From: an uncultured Candidatus Saccharibacteria bacterium
Lineage (GTDB): Bacteria; Patescibacteriota; Saccharimonadia; Saccharimonadales; Saccharimonadaceae
DNA length: 64,000 nt
NCBI GenBank assembly: GCA_946530965.1
Contig: CAMNAK010000002.1
Span: 248,001-312,000, forward strand
Reading direction: 5' to 3'
Shown here: in pieces, positions 23,767 through 32,815 of the stretch
How the letters are laid out: each line of letters begins with the position of its first letter
How positions within the stretch are numbered: position 1 is the stretch's first letter
Position numbers and translations under genes: made by a program
Notes under the pieces: generated by a model
The model's input: only the letters and a program-made list of their open reading frames with translations
What the model was told of the DNA's origin: nothing
Databases searched by the model: none

Positions 23767-23927
23767 GCTAAGTTCATAAAACTTACAAATTGCAATTATC
23801 AAGCATAAGCCTTTTCTTAATCTGTAAGGACTAAAAACTATAAAAATAATTTACAAATCAAAAAGCTAAAATTTTACAAATTTCTAGCCAAGGATAGAGT
23901 AAGCTCTAGCATGCTATAATGAGCTAT
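23767..23927. promoter_or_regulatory. Divergent promoter region comEC / LtaS-like gene
   Basis: TTACAAAT occurs three times on the plus strand (about 23783, 23850 and 23874). The minus strand has GCTTATGCTTGATAAT as the comEC promoter. The plus strand has TATAAT at 23915-23920, seven bases before ATG 23928. The repeats could be regulator sites but are short and AT-rich. Confidence 0.45.
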
Positions 23928-25868
23928 ATGAAAAAGCTTCAAAAGCTTGGGAGAAAAAAGAATCAAAACTCTGATGCTTCTTTTGTTGCCCGAATCAAGA
24001 AGTGGTTTTCTGGGCAAAGCGAAACGAAGCGCTATTATTTTTGCAGCATCATTGCGCTGCTTATTTCTTCATTGTTTCTAACATGGTTCCTTGAGTATCG
24101 TTACTTTATTAACGATATGTATCGTGCTTGGAGCTTTGCGCTTACTGCGTCGCTGGCTTTCTTTTGTAATGCACTAATTGTATTTACTGTTTTACTAGCT
24201 CTCTGGGCAATCGTAAACCGACCTCTTGCCGTCGTGGCTGTTGTTTGGGTGCTCGAGAATATTCTTGGCTATATCCACGTTAATAAATTCAATACCAGAG
24301 GCTACCCGCTTCTTCCTGAGGATTTTCAGCTTGCAGAGCAGGCGGGTAGTTTAGCAAAGTTCATTAATATTGATGGTCTCATTCGTCTAATTCTGTCCTG
24401 CGTCCTAATGGTTGTAATCGTTCTTCTTTTTGCGCATTTCTTCGAAAAGAAGCTTCATCTAAAGAATCCTAAAGAAGGCAAAACATTCCTCGGAAGACAC
24501 CAGATTGCATCTCGCGCACTAGTTATGCTGATTGCTGTAACGAGCTTTATGTATGTTACTGAATTTGCAAGACACAACTCTGGCGATAAATACGAAGAAA
24601 CTCCAATCGGAACCTACTTTACGGCCTGGAATCAGAATCGTAACTACGACGAGAATGGCTGCATCGTTGGCTTTTTGTATAACATTCAAAAGCTCAGTCT
24701 AAATGCTCCTGATGGTTACAATGAAGATTATATTAAAGAAGTTGCCGAGAAATACACTACAATCGCAGAAGAAAAGAATCTCGATCGCAAAGATCCAGCA
24801 AAAGAGAATGTGAATTTTGTTGTTATCCTAAACGAATCATTCTATGATCCTTCAGTAGAATTTAATGGCGTTAAATTCTCGGATTATTATCCATATACTG
24901 GCGGCGACGTAACTCCTAACCTTCATAGAATCCAGCAAAAATGTCCAAGCGGCAAGATGTATTCTATTGATTATGGTGGTGGTACGGCGAATATCGAGTT
25001 TGAAACTTTGACTGGCTATTCAAACTACTGGCTCGCCTCCGTTCCGTATACTGCAATCATTCCGAAGCTAAAATCCGTTCCGTCGATTGCGAATGATTTG
25101 AAAGAAGATGGCTATAATACGACTGCAATCCACCCATTCAATGGTGGCATGTATAAGCGCAATATCTCGCTCGAAAAAGAAGGTATCAATAACTTCATTA
25201 CCGAGTCGGAGATGACTTATACGGAGCATGATGGTGAATCTGAGTACATCAACGATAGATCCGCCTATAATGAACTCCTTAAAAACCTTAAAGAGAGCGG
25301 CGATAGACAATTCATAGCACTTATCACAATGCAGAATCATACGCCATATAACGATTGGACTTATGAAGAAAATAAGTACAAAATCACCGACGAATCTATC
25401 GACGAAGAAAACCGAAAACAGATCGAAACCTACTTCCAGAGTCTACATAATTCAGACAAATATCTTGGGGAATTTATCGACTCGCTAGATAGGATGGATG
25501 AAAAAGTTGTCGTTCTGTATTTTGGTGATCATTCCGCTGGCCTGTTCGAAAAACTCGCAAACAGTGATGATAAAAAATTGGTCGACCTTGCGCATGTAAC
25601 CCCATATTTCGTCTATGCAAACTTCGATATAGGGGTAGGAAACAAGAAACTCCCTACTACCTCGCCGAACTGCATGGTAAATACTACTCTAAATATCTTG
25701 AACTGGCAAAAATCTGCAAGATATTACATGTTGGACTCCGTCTGTAGTGAAGCGCCAATTCTTGCGCCGACCTATCTAGAAGATGGTGCGCCGGAGACAG
25801 AAATCTTAAAAGAATACGAGCTTACAATCTATGATATCCTTGGTGGCGAGCGCTACTGGTTAGAATAA
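23928..25868 (+). CDS. LtaS-like sulfatase-family phosphoglycerol transferase
   Basis: About 646 residues. Five N-terminal membrane segments (to about 220) anchor a large extracellular sulfatase domain. The metal and nucleophile motifs are present: VVILNESFYDPS (first Glu), GGGTANIEFETLTGYS (catalytic Thr) and YFGDHSAGLFEK (Asp-His). The family polymerises glycerol-phosphate (lipoteichoic acid) or moves related groups. Either suits a Gram-positive-type envelope, but the product is inferred. The listed ATG (23919) overlaps the TATAAT; ATG 23928, seven bases after it, fits better. A possible terminator overlaps the rny promoter downstream. Confidence 0.87.
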   Translation: MKKLQKLGRKKNQNSDASFVARIKKWFSGQSETKRYYFCSIIALLISSLFLTWFLEYRYFINDMYRAWSFALTASLAFFCNALIVFTVLLALWAIVNRPLAVVAVVWVLENILGYIHVNKFNTRGYPLLPEDFQLAEQAGSLAKFINIDGLIRLILSCVLMVVIVLLFAHFFEKKLHLKNPKEGKTFLGRHQIASRALVMLIAVTSFMYVTEFARHNSGDKYEETPIGTYFTAWNQNRNYDENGCIVGFLYNIQKLSLNAPDGYNEDYIKEVAEKYTTIAEEKNLDRKDPAKENVNFVVILNESFYDPSVEFNGVKFSDYYPYTGGDVTPNLHRIQQKCPSGKMYSIDYGGGTANIEFETLTGYSNYWLASVPYTAIIPKLKSVPSIANDLKEDGYNTTAIHPFNGGMYKRNISLEKEGINNFITESEMTYTEHDGESEYINDRSAYNELLKNLKESGDRQFIALITMQNHTPYNDWTYEENKYKITDESIDEENRKQIETYFQSLHNSDKYLGEFIDSLDRMDEKVVVLYFGDHSAGLFEKLANSDDKKLVDLAHVTPYFVYANFDIGVGNKKLPTTSPNCMVNTTLNILNWQKSARYYMLDSVCSEAPILAPTYLEDGAPETEILKEYELTIYDILGGERYWLE

Positions 25869-25884
25869 AAGATAGATATCTTTA

Positions 25885-25920
25885 CCCCTTGTGATATAAT
25901 CTTCACAAGGGGGATTTTAT
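25885..25920 (+). promoter_or_regulatory. Perfect 10-bp palindrome with the rny -10 in its loop
   Basis: CCCCTTGTGA, TATAATCT, TCACAAGGGG. The 8-base loop carries TATAAT (with an upstream TG), and GGATTTTATT follows. It could be an operator over the rny promoter, a terminator of the upstream gene, or both. Confidence 0.7.
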
Positions 25921-25961
25921 TAACCAATTGATTTATTTAAAACAATTTAGAAAAGAGGGAC

Positions 25962-27479
25962 ATGCCAGTACTATTATGTATAGTCGCGCTTGTTGTTGGT
26001 GTCGCACTTGGTGCGGGGATTTTTGCATTCTACAACAAGAGCAAAGAGCGTGGTGGCCAGAATAAAGCAGACGAAATTGTACGCAAAGCAAAGCACGAAG
26101 CTTCAGAATTGGTCCTAAACGCTAAGAAGGAATCGACTAAAATTACCGAGCAGGCAAATCGTGAAGAAGCTAACCGTCGTAAAGAGTGGCAGAAGACCGA
26201 GAATCGCCTTGTCGAGCGCGAAGACTCTCTAGACAAAAAGCTCGATCAGCTAGACAAGAAGTCTGAAAAGCTTCGCAAACAAGAGGATGAGCTCGAAGAA
26301 CTAAAAGGTGAAATCCGCGAAATCCGCGACAAAGCTCAGCAAAAGCTAGAAAAAATCGCCGGCCTAAGCAAGCAGGAAGCTCACGACAAGCTCATGCAGA
26401 TGGTTGAACGCGATACGAAGAAAGATCTTGTTGATCTTGTCGTAAAAGAACAAAAAGCTATCAGTGATCATGCCGACGAGACTGCCGAAGCTATTCTTCT
26501 AACCGCTATGGAGCGTATGAGTAGCGAAGTTACGGCTGACCGTACGGTCACTAGCCTCAAGCTTCCAGATGACGATATGAAGGGTCGTATCATTGGTAAG
26601 GAAGGCCGCAATATTCAGGCACTCCAGCATGCCACTGGTGTCGACGTCCTCGTCGACGATACTCCAGGCATGGTTGTGCTTAGCTCCTTCGATCCAATCC
26701 GTCGTCAGGTTGCTCGCTATGCGCTTGAGCGTTTAATGAAGGATGGTCGTATTAATCCAGCAAGCATCGAAGAAGCAGTCGCAAAAGCAGAACGCGAAAT
26801 CGAAAAAGAAGTCGTTCGTGCTGGCGAAGATGCTGCTCGTGAAGTTGGCGTTGTTGGTATTCCTAGCGAGATTCTTCACCTACTTGGCGAATTAAAGTTC
26901 CGTACAAGCTATGGTCAGAACGTTTTGCTTCACTCTGTCGAGATGGCGCATATGGCCGGTATGATTGCGGAAGAAATCGGCGCAGATGTTAATATCGCAA
27001 AGACTGCGACTCTTCTTCACGATATGGGCAAATCTGTAACACACAAGATCGAAGGCAAGCATGCGGATATTGGTGCTGAACTAGCAAGAAAATATGGTAT
27101 GAACGAGAAAGTTGTCCATGCAATTGCTGCCCATCATGATGATATTGAGCCAACTACTCCAGAAGCTGTCATTGTTAAGATTTGTGATGCCGTTTCCGCT
27201 GCTCGTCCAGGTGCCCGTAACGTTTCCGCGGAGAACTTCGCAGAACGTATGCGTGGTCTAGAAAACGTCGCTACGAGCTTCCCAGGTATCGAGAAGGCTT
27301 ATGCAATCTCTGCCGGTCGCGAAATCCGTGTTATCGTCGAGCCAAAGACAGTTGATGACCTAACTGCCTTGAAGCTTGCAAGGGACATCGCGAACAAGAT
27401 TGAGGCTACGATGCAATATCCAGGCGTTGTAAAGGTTAACGTTATTCGCGAAACCAGAGCAATCGAATACGCAAAATAG
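25962..27479 (+). CDS. rny: Ribonuclease Y
   Basis: A membrane-anchored endoribonuclease that begins mRNA decay in many Gram-positive bacteria. It has one N-terminal membrane segment (LLCIVALVVGVALGAGIFAF), a long charged coiled coil (about 30-180), a KH RNA-binding domain (about 195-255, GRIIGKEGRNIQAL) and an HD catalytic domain (LLHDMGKSVTHKIEGKHADIG, HAIAAHHDDIEP). The length of 505 is normal. The GAGGGA ribosome site lies in a leader of about 60 bases, unlike the leaderless neighbours, and the promoter is inside a perfect palindrome. Confidence 0.97.
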   Translation: MPVLLCIVALVVGVALGAGIFAFYNKSKERGGQNKADEIVRKAKHEASELVLNAKKESTKITEQANREEANRRKEWQKTENRLVEREDSLDKKLDQLDKKSEKLRKQEDELEELKGEIREIRDKAQQKLEKIAGLSKQEAHDKLMQMVERDTKKDLVDLVVKEQKAISDHADETAEAILLTAMERMSSEVTADRTVTSLKLPDDDMKGRIIGKEGRNIQALQHATGVDVLVDDTPGMVVLSSFDPIRRQVARYALERLMKDGRINPASIEEAVAKAEREIEKEVVRAGEDAAREVGVVGIPSEILHLLGELKFRTSYGQNVLLHSVEMAHMAGMIAEEIGADVNIAKTATLLHDMGKSVTHKIEGKHADIGAELARKYGMNEKVVHAIAAHHDDIEPTTPEAVIVKICDAVSAARPGARNVSAENFAERMRGLENVATSFPGIEKAYAISAGREIRVIVEPKTVDDLTALKLARDIANKIEATMQYPGVVKVNVIRETRAIEYAK

Positions 27480-27492
27480 TAATACGAATCAG

Positions 27493-27520
27493 AAAATCCT
27501 GCAGAAATGTGGGATTTTTT
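27493..27520 (+). terminator. rny terminator
   Basis: AAAATCCTGCA-GAAA-TGTGGGATTTT: an 11-bp stem with two G-T pairs and a GAAA tetraloop, followed by TT. Confidence 0.85.
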
Positions 27521-27554
27521 GTTGCTCTGACAGGCTGGTTCTCGGCTTTATAAA

Positions 27555-27575
27555 TGGTAGCGCTTATGCTAAAAT
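27555..27575 (+). promoter_or_regulatory. Promoter of cassette 1 (second copy of the 21-bp repeat)
   Basis: TGGTAGCGCTTATGCTAAAAT, identical to 329-349, with the -10 nine bases before ATG 27585. Confidence 0.7.
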
Positions 27576-27584
27576 TAATATAAG

Positions 27585-28298
27585 ATGTCAGAATTAGAGG
27601 GTGAGAATAAGGTCAAAGACACAAACATTTCTTTTGATTCCTCGAAAATTGAAGATAATGATAAAAGCGAACTCTTCACAAAAATCGAGGGCGAAGAAGC
27701 TAGGAAAGCGGCCGCAGAGAGAGCTGCAAGATCCAAGCACGAAAAAGATATTAAAGAAAAAGCCAAAGAAATAGAAGACTCAAAGAAGCTCGACGAAAAA
27801 CTCAAGAAAGCAGAGAAAGAGTCGAAGAATTATGATGGCAAGAAAAAGAATAAGGTTCTAGAATTTTTCTTTGGTGGATGGCACAAGTGGGTGTTTGTTG
27901 TTGTGGTTCTTATTGTTCTCTTATTGGTTATTGTCGCGTTCTATTTCTTGAAAGACAGGAGAACTGCCGTAGAGCGAGCTAGCGAAAAAGTGGAAGCATT
28001 TAAAAGCTCTTGTGAAAGCGAAAAACAGGAAAACGGTTTTTGTTTCAGCTCTGTTGATGACATTGAAAATTACATAGAAAACGAAAACGATCAAGATGCA
28101 AAAACCGAATTACTAAAAAACTATGAAGAATATGTTATGTCGGAGTTCGGTGATGCTGGAAGAGTAAAAGCGTTTTTGGACAGAAATATTCCAGAAAAAT
28201 TAAGCGACCAGAACAGACAAACGCTTTGCGATGTATATAGTAATCTATATTATGAATCGGACAACTGGGAGGAATATGCAAAAGATTGTGAACTCTAG
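27585..28298 (+). CDS. Coiled-coil single-pass membrane protein, partner of giant protein 1
   Basis: 237 residues, no named family. Residues 1-95 are a highly charged cytoplasmic part with a SFDSSKI motif and a Lys/Glu-rich coiled coil. A membrane segment (WVFVVVVLIVLLLVIVAFYFL, about 105-125) is followed by an external domain of about 110 residues with several Cys and acidic helices. The product of 32120 has the same plan and the same N-terminal motif (SFDSAKI...FTNIAGE), so the two are paralogs. The 3' end overlaps the giant gene by 23 bases, so they are translationally linked. A dedicated partner, anchor or chaperone role is inferred. Confidence 0.75.
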   Translation: MSELEGENKVKDTNISFDSSKIEDNDKSELFTKIEGEEARKAAAERAARSKHEKDIKEKAKEIEDSKKLDEKLKKAEKESKNYDGKKKNKVLEFFFGGWHKWVFVVVVLIVLLLVIVAFYFLKDRRTAVERASEKVEAFKSSCESEKQENGFCFSSVDDIENYIENENDQDAKTELLKNYEEYVMSEFGDAGRVKAFLDRNIPEKLSDQNRQTLCDVYSNLYYESDNWEEYAKDCEL

Positions 28299-31200
28299 AA
28301 CTAATATAAGGATGACGGTTGCCCTTGCGCTATCTTTTGCTGGGGTGCTTGCCTGTTCGTCGTTAGTTTTTGGTGAAACTCAGAATGCTGATGGTAATTC
28401 AGAGAACTGTAATGGTTCTAGTATTGATTATGCTCCGAATTCGGCCAATGTATGTCAATCGGATACGACAACGTCTTATAGGTTTTCTAGGTGGGTTTAC
28501 TATACTATAAATACAGACAATCTTCCTACTGAAAATGGTAAAAAATATATACCTCCGATTGGTATAGCTAACAAGGGCAACGGTATTGCTGATAGTGGTG
28601 TGGATGGATGGCTTGTGGTAGAGCCGGCTATGTCTGATTGTATTGTTGAGAACGGTGGTTTTTGGAGAAGAGGATACTTTCAGAAGAAAAATGATATCTA
28701 TCAGGAAAGGAGTTATAAGGGCTTGACTTTTGGTGTAACGCAGAAAGGCGTTGCACCAGTAGGCTTTACGGGTAGATCTAGCAATAACATTAGTAGCGCT
28801 AATGAAGTCGGCCATAATGATTCTAGTCACACTGTAGGAGAATGGTACCCGACATTTAGTCTTGGTGAACAGACATTGTATGTGGGCGATAAGACCAAGG
28901 TTTGGGCCAAAATGGACACAAGTGCTGGGATGATAGATGATGCTGAGGCTCAGAACAGACTTAATGAATTTGCTAATTCTGGCAATCCTGAGACATTAGA
29001 CTACGGTGACTATTTCTTAAGCGACTATGATAAGAAAAATTATGGTGATGATGATTCGAGTAACGCTACAGTTCTTTTCTGCTACTCCGATATATCTCCG
29101 TTTGATGGCGTGGTTAAGATTGGTAGTGACGGATCGAATTATGCGTACAATAGCAAAAAAAATGGCGAAAGCAAAGATCAAGGCACATATAAAGACGGCT
29201 CTAAAATCAACAATGATAATACTATAGATTTAGGTGTAGTTAACGATTATGACTACACGCCAGGCTATCTATTGATGCAGGTTAGTAAGGCTAACGATAA
29301 GACTGGAAAAAGCGACTATTCTGCAGTTATGACCCTAAACAATGCAACTAAATATGCCTTTGATGGCTCGAATTGGACTAGTAAGGATCAGGCAATCGAA
29401 AATACGACTAGTTCGACCGTAACGTCGTCTACGAGCCCTAGCTTTGTGCTGGAAAAGGGAGATAATACAATCTGTATAGCGCTTGATTATAAAGAAAAAC
29501 AGAACGATAGCAGTGCTCAAAAATTGAAAGCATGTGCTAAGGTGAAATACGTCCCTCTAATCGCTACCGAAATCGATTCTAAGACTAGTGCTGTAGTTAG
29601 TGAAGGATCAAAATCTGGAGTAAGCGACCCAGATAATGGCGAAGCTGGCAATCCTGGTATCGACGCGAATGTTCCGTATGGCAAGAATGTTACTGTAAAC
29701 TGGAAACATTCTTTGGGTATCAAGAGGGTTGAAAAAGATGACGACAAACATGTTGCTCTTGATCCTCTAATGGGTAAATTTATAGTAAAGTACGCAAAAC
29801 TTGGCGAATCATGGGCGACGAGTGGTTTGTCGAAAGAGCTTAGTAGTGGCACATATAACAGTGGTCTAGATGATTTTAACGTAGATGATCTATATGAAAC
29901 AGATAATGTAAAGCTCCTTCCAGGAGATAGAAAAGAGCTGCTAAGAGGTATTGCTCATCCTCAGACGGTCAAAAACGACTCGACTGCAACATCTACAGGT
30001 AATGAATCATCCTCGCTTAAGGTAACTTTGACTGCCGATACTGTAAAGTGCGCGATTAATGACAAAGATATTGGCGTAAATAATCCAGATAACTATGCGA
30101 AGATGTCGCTTTCTGTTAGCGCGACTTACAAGTCTCGTACCGTAGGTGACGGTGTCGATGATAGCGGCAATCCATACCCTAGTAGCTCGACCGTTTGGTT
30201 GAAGGGTAACGATAAGATTAAAAAGTTTAGCTATAGTATCTGTGACGGTGCTCAGATTGCCAAGGATAGAGCTTGGTTAGATAGTAATCCTTCGGTTACG
30301 GATTGGACGAGCGCAAGCGTTACTAATCTTGATAAATTCGAGATCTCGATGAACCCTCTGAACAATAGCCTTAACGGAAGGTTATACAATACGAACTATA
30401 ACGGACTAACTCCGGCGACTAGTATCAAGTTGTCTGGCGTAGAGGGTAAAAGCATCCGAGCCGATGAAATCGGAGATAATAAATATCTTCAGGCTCGCGT
30501 AGATGCTGGTTATCAACTTGAAGATCAGAATACGGTTGCTGCTACGGAAGCAAGTTATCAGCTAGGTCAAACTATCGAGCATAGCATTAGCTTCCAGACA
30601 AGCAATAATGATGCTACCGTAAAAAAGTACTCCATCACGACAAAGGTTCCGTACAACTATATTATAGATCCGGGTTTCGATCAGTTTGATGGCAGTTCAA
30701 TCTATTATGGCGAAGATATTAGTGCAGTCTCTAATGTAAAAGTGAAAGGACGAGTAAACGAAGATACGGGCGCTACGGCTACGGATACTCCTACGCTTAC
30801 AAAAACAAGCAAGTATTATACTGCTATCTTTACGCTCGATGCAGGTAAAAATCACGATGATCTTTTGAATGGTATATCTGCCAGCGGCGCAACTCGTATG
30901 AAGGATAGTTTCGGAAAAGAAACAAGAGATTTCTATATCCAATCCGATGATGAATTTGAGAACATCGTGAATAATCAAATTGGCGGTACAGTAGTTGCGA
31001 GGACAACCGAAAAGGATGGTACTGCCACTACGAAGGTTGGCGAAGGTGTTGCGGTTAGCGTGGGTACGAAGTATTGCGCTGTTACTGCTGTTTGGCCTGC
31101 AGATAGCCATAACGACATGAATGTTACGGGCGATTCTGTAATCGCATCTGGCAACCTTCAGACGAACGCATTGATCGGGGATAATCCCGGTACTGGCGCA

Positions 31201-32052
31201 TACTGGCGCTTTGAGATTAGCTGTAGAACGCTAGGCAAAAAGCCTACCGTAAGCGTAGAAGGTTCTGGTATTGTGTCTGGCGGCGGCGTAATTACTTCGA
31301 CCACAAATTATGGCGGAAATATCTTTGGTTCTTGGTCTGAATATGGCCTAATTGCGGATAATAGTACTTCGGTTAACTTTGGTACTGGCGCCAGCTTGGC
31401 ATATCATGGTCCACAGTACTCTGTTAACGAGCAGGCTATTCCGTCCGAAGCGGGCTTAGACAAGAATGCGAAATGTATCGGCATTGAAACGGTAGGTAAT
31501 ATTAAATGTCTAGAGCAAGTTGGCCTAGATACATCTGAAGTTGACCAGTATGTTACTAATGCAAATAATATTAAAAGCCGGATAATAGGCAAGAATAATA
31601 TTTCTAAGCATAATGGCAGTTATGTTATTAATAGTAATGTTAGTAAAAACGCTGACGGCTCAACCCCGATAATCTATGCGGATAATATCAAGATTCATCC
31701 AGATGTTACGGAGATAAATGCGATTCTTATTGCTGATGACAATCTAGACACCTGTTACTTAGAAGACAAGCAAGACGAGACTACGCAGGGTGGAACTAAG
31801 GGCAACTCTGGTCTTAAAGATCTATGCGGCAAGCAGCTTGTTGTAAATGGTGCAGTGTTTGCGGATAGTATTGCTCTTGATCGTACCTTTGGTGGCGGTA
31901 GTTATGGAGACAACTTGTGGGTGCCAAGTCTAGTTCAGCGCGCTGAAATCTTTAACTTTGATCCATCCTATGTTTCGGAAGCTTACGAACAGTCTTTGGA
32001 GGAAGACCCAATTACGACTACTTATATCAAAGAACTTCCATCTCGCTACTAG
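28276..32052 (+). CDS. Giant secreted surface protein 1 (candidate pilus-tip adhesin)
   Basis: About 1258 residues starting at ATG 28276, which has GGGAGGAAT before it; the listed start is too early. A signal-like segment (MTVALALSFAGVLACSSLVFG) leads into a Ser/Thr/Asn/Gly-rich exported protein with scattered Cys and no recognised domain. The product of 32802 shares landmarks along its whole length: KAC.KVK, VWLKG, GAQIA, ADEIGD, VPYNYI, YPADSHN-type motifs, GAYWR..ISCRT, NIFGSWSEYGLIA, VVNGAVFADS and a terminal RY. It lies next to a minor-pilin operon, where PilY1-type adhesins sit elsewhere; that role is inference. Confidence 0.75.
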   Translation: MQKIVNSRTNIRMTVALALSFAGVLACSSLVFGETQNADGNSENCNGSSIDYAPNSANVCQSDTTTSYRFSRWVYYTINTDNLPTENGKKYIPPIGIANKGNGIADSGVDGWLVVEPAMSDCIVENGGFWRRGYFQKKNDIYQERSYKGLTFGVTQKGVAPVGFTGRSSNNISSANEVGHNDSSHTVGEWYPTFSLGEQTLYVGDKTKVWAKMDTSAGMIDDAEAQNRLNEFANSGNPETLDYGDYFLSDYDKKNYGDDDSSNATVLFCYSDISPFDGVVKIGSDGSNYAYNSKKNGESKDQGTYKDGSKINNDNTIDLGVVNDYDYTPGYLLMQVSKANDKTGKSDYSAVMTLNNATKYAFDGSNWTSKDQAIENTTSSTVTSSTSPSFVLEKGDNTICIALDYKEKQNDSSAQKLKACAKVKYVPLIATEIDSKTSAVVSEGSKSGVSDPDNGEAGNPGIDANVPYGKNVTVNWKHSLGIKRVEKDDDKHVALDPLMGKFIVKYAKLGESWATSGLSKELSSGTYNSGLDDFNVDDLYETDNVKLLPGDRKELLRGIAHPQTVKNDSTATSTGNESSSLKVTLTADTVKCAINDKDIGVNNPDNYAKMSLSVSATYKSRTVGDGVDDSGNPYPSSSTVWLKGNDKIKKFSYSICDGAQIAKDRAWLDSNPSVTDWTSASVTNLDKFEISMNPLNNSLNGRLYNTNYNGLTPATSIKLSGVEGKSIRADEIGDNKYLQARVDAGYQLEDQNTVAATEASYQLGQTIEHSISFQTSNNDATVKKYSITTKVPYNYIIDPGFDQFDGSSIYYGEDISAVSNVKVKGRVNEDTGATATDTPTLTKTSKYYTAIFTLDAGKNHDDLLNGISASGATRMKDSFGKETRDFYIQSDDEFENIVNNQIGGTVVARTTEKDGTATTKVGEGVAVSVGTKYCAVTAVWPADSHNDMNVTGDSVIASGNLQTNALIGDNPGTGAYWRFEISCRTLGKKPTVSVEGSGIVSGGGVITSTTNYGGNIFGSWSEYGLIADNSTSVNFGTGASLAYHGPQYSVNEQAIPSEAGLDKNAKCIGIETVGNIKCLEQVGLDTSEVDQYVTNANNIKSRIIGKNNISKHNGSYVINSNVSKNADGSTPIIYADNIKIHPDVTEINAILIADDNLDTCYLEDKQDETTQGGTKGNSGLKDLCGKQLVVNGAVFADSIALDRTFGGGSYGDNLWVPSLVQRAEIFNFDPSYVSEAYEQSLEEDPITTTYIKELPSRY

Positions 32053-32069
32053 TCTAGCCTCGAATAAAG

Positions 32070-32096
32070 TGAGCCAATCATGCGTTGGCTCATTTT
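32070..32096 (+). terminator. Terminator after giant protein 1
   Basis: TGAGCCAA and TTGGCTCA with a 7-base loop, then TTTT. The T-run runs straight into the promoter of cassette 2. Confidence 0.85.
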
Positions 32097-32110
32097 GCTT
32101 ATGCTAAAAT
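32097..32110 (+). promoter_or_regulatory. Promoter of cassette 2
   Basis: GCTTATGCTAAAAT with the -10 nine bases before ATG 32120, the same element and spacing as cassette 1. Confidence 0.7.
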
Positions 32111-32119
32111 AGTATTAGT

Positions 32120-32815
32120 ATGGCTGAAAATAATCAGGTTAATGGTCAATCGGGAGAGCCTCGCGTCTCTTTTGATTCTGCGAAAATTGCCGAAAAGGAG
32201 AGAGTTGAGCAATTTACTAATATAGCTGGCGAAAAAGAACGCCAAGTGGCCGCCGAGCGAGCGAAAAAAGAGGCCGAGAAAAAACGACAAGCCGCACGTG
32301 ATGCAAAAATCGAGCAAACAATTGAGCTTAGAAAAGCCGAAAAAAGAAGCAAAAAGCCTCTAATTATTATTGGCGCTGCTATAGTTTTGATTGCCTTAGG
32401 CGTTGGCGCTTTTATCTTCTTTAACAACACGCGAGAACAAACAACCGAGGAAAAAATCGCGGCAGCCAAGAATAAAGCTAGCGAGATTGGCTCTTTTGTA
32501 GATGAAAAGACTAGGGCAGAGAATCTGAATGAAGCATACGATCAAATAGAAGAAAAGTTTCAGCAGTCCTTAAGCGATGCTAAGAACGACTATGAAAAAT
32601 ACTATATCTTGATGAAATACGCCTCATTCAAATATACATGTACGAATGATGAAGAATCTATAGCGAGTATTATGGAGCAAATAGATAGTTTAACGTACAA
32701 AGATAATGATATTGAGTATAAATGTAGCGAATTAATGTATCGAAATAATGACGAGGAATGGGTTAGCGAAAATCCAGATATCGTAACGGAGTGTACGACA
32801 GATGAGGCGAGGTAA
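32120..32815 (+). CDS. Coiled-coil single-pass membrane protein, partner of giant protein 2
   Basis: 231 residues, paralog of the product of 27585. The N-terminal cytoplasmic part is charged (VSFDSAKIAEKERVEQFTNIAGE), followed by a Lys/Ala/Glu coiled coil. One membrane segment (LIIIGAAIVLIALGVGAFIFF, about 80-100) precedes an external helical domain of about 130 residues with three Cys near the end. The 3' end overlaps the next gene by 14 bases. That each giant protein has its own copy suggests a specific pair. The sequence beyond the N-terminal motif has diverged strongly between the two. Confidence 0.75.
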   Translation: MAENNQVNGQSGEPRVSFDSAKIAEKERVEQFTNIAGEKERQVAAERAKKEAEKKRQAARDAKIEQTIELRKAEKRSKKPLIIIGAAIVLIALGVGAFIFFNNTREQTTEEKIAAAKNKASEIGSFVDEKTRAENLNEAYDQIEEKFQQSLSDAKNDYEKYYILMKYASFKYTCTNDEESIASIMEQIDSLTYKDNDIEYKCSELMYRNNDEEWVSENPDIVTECTTDEAR

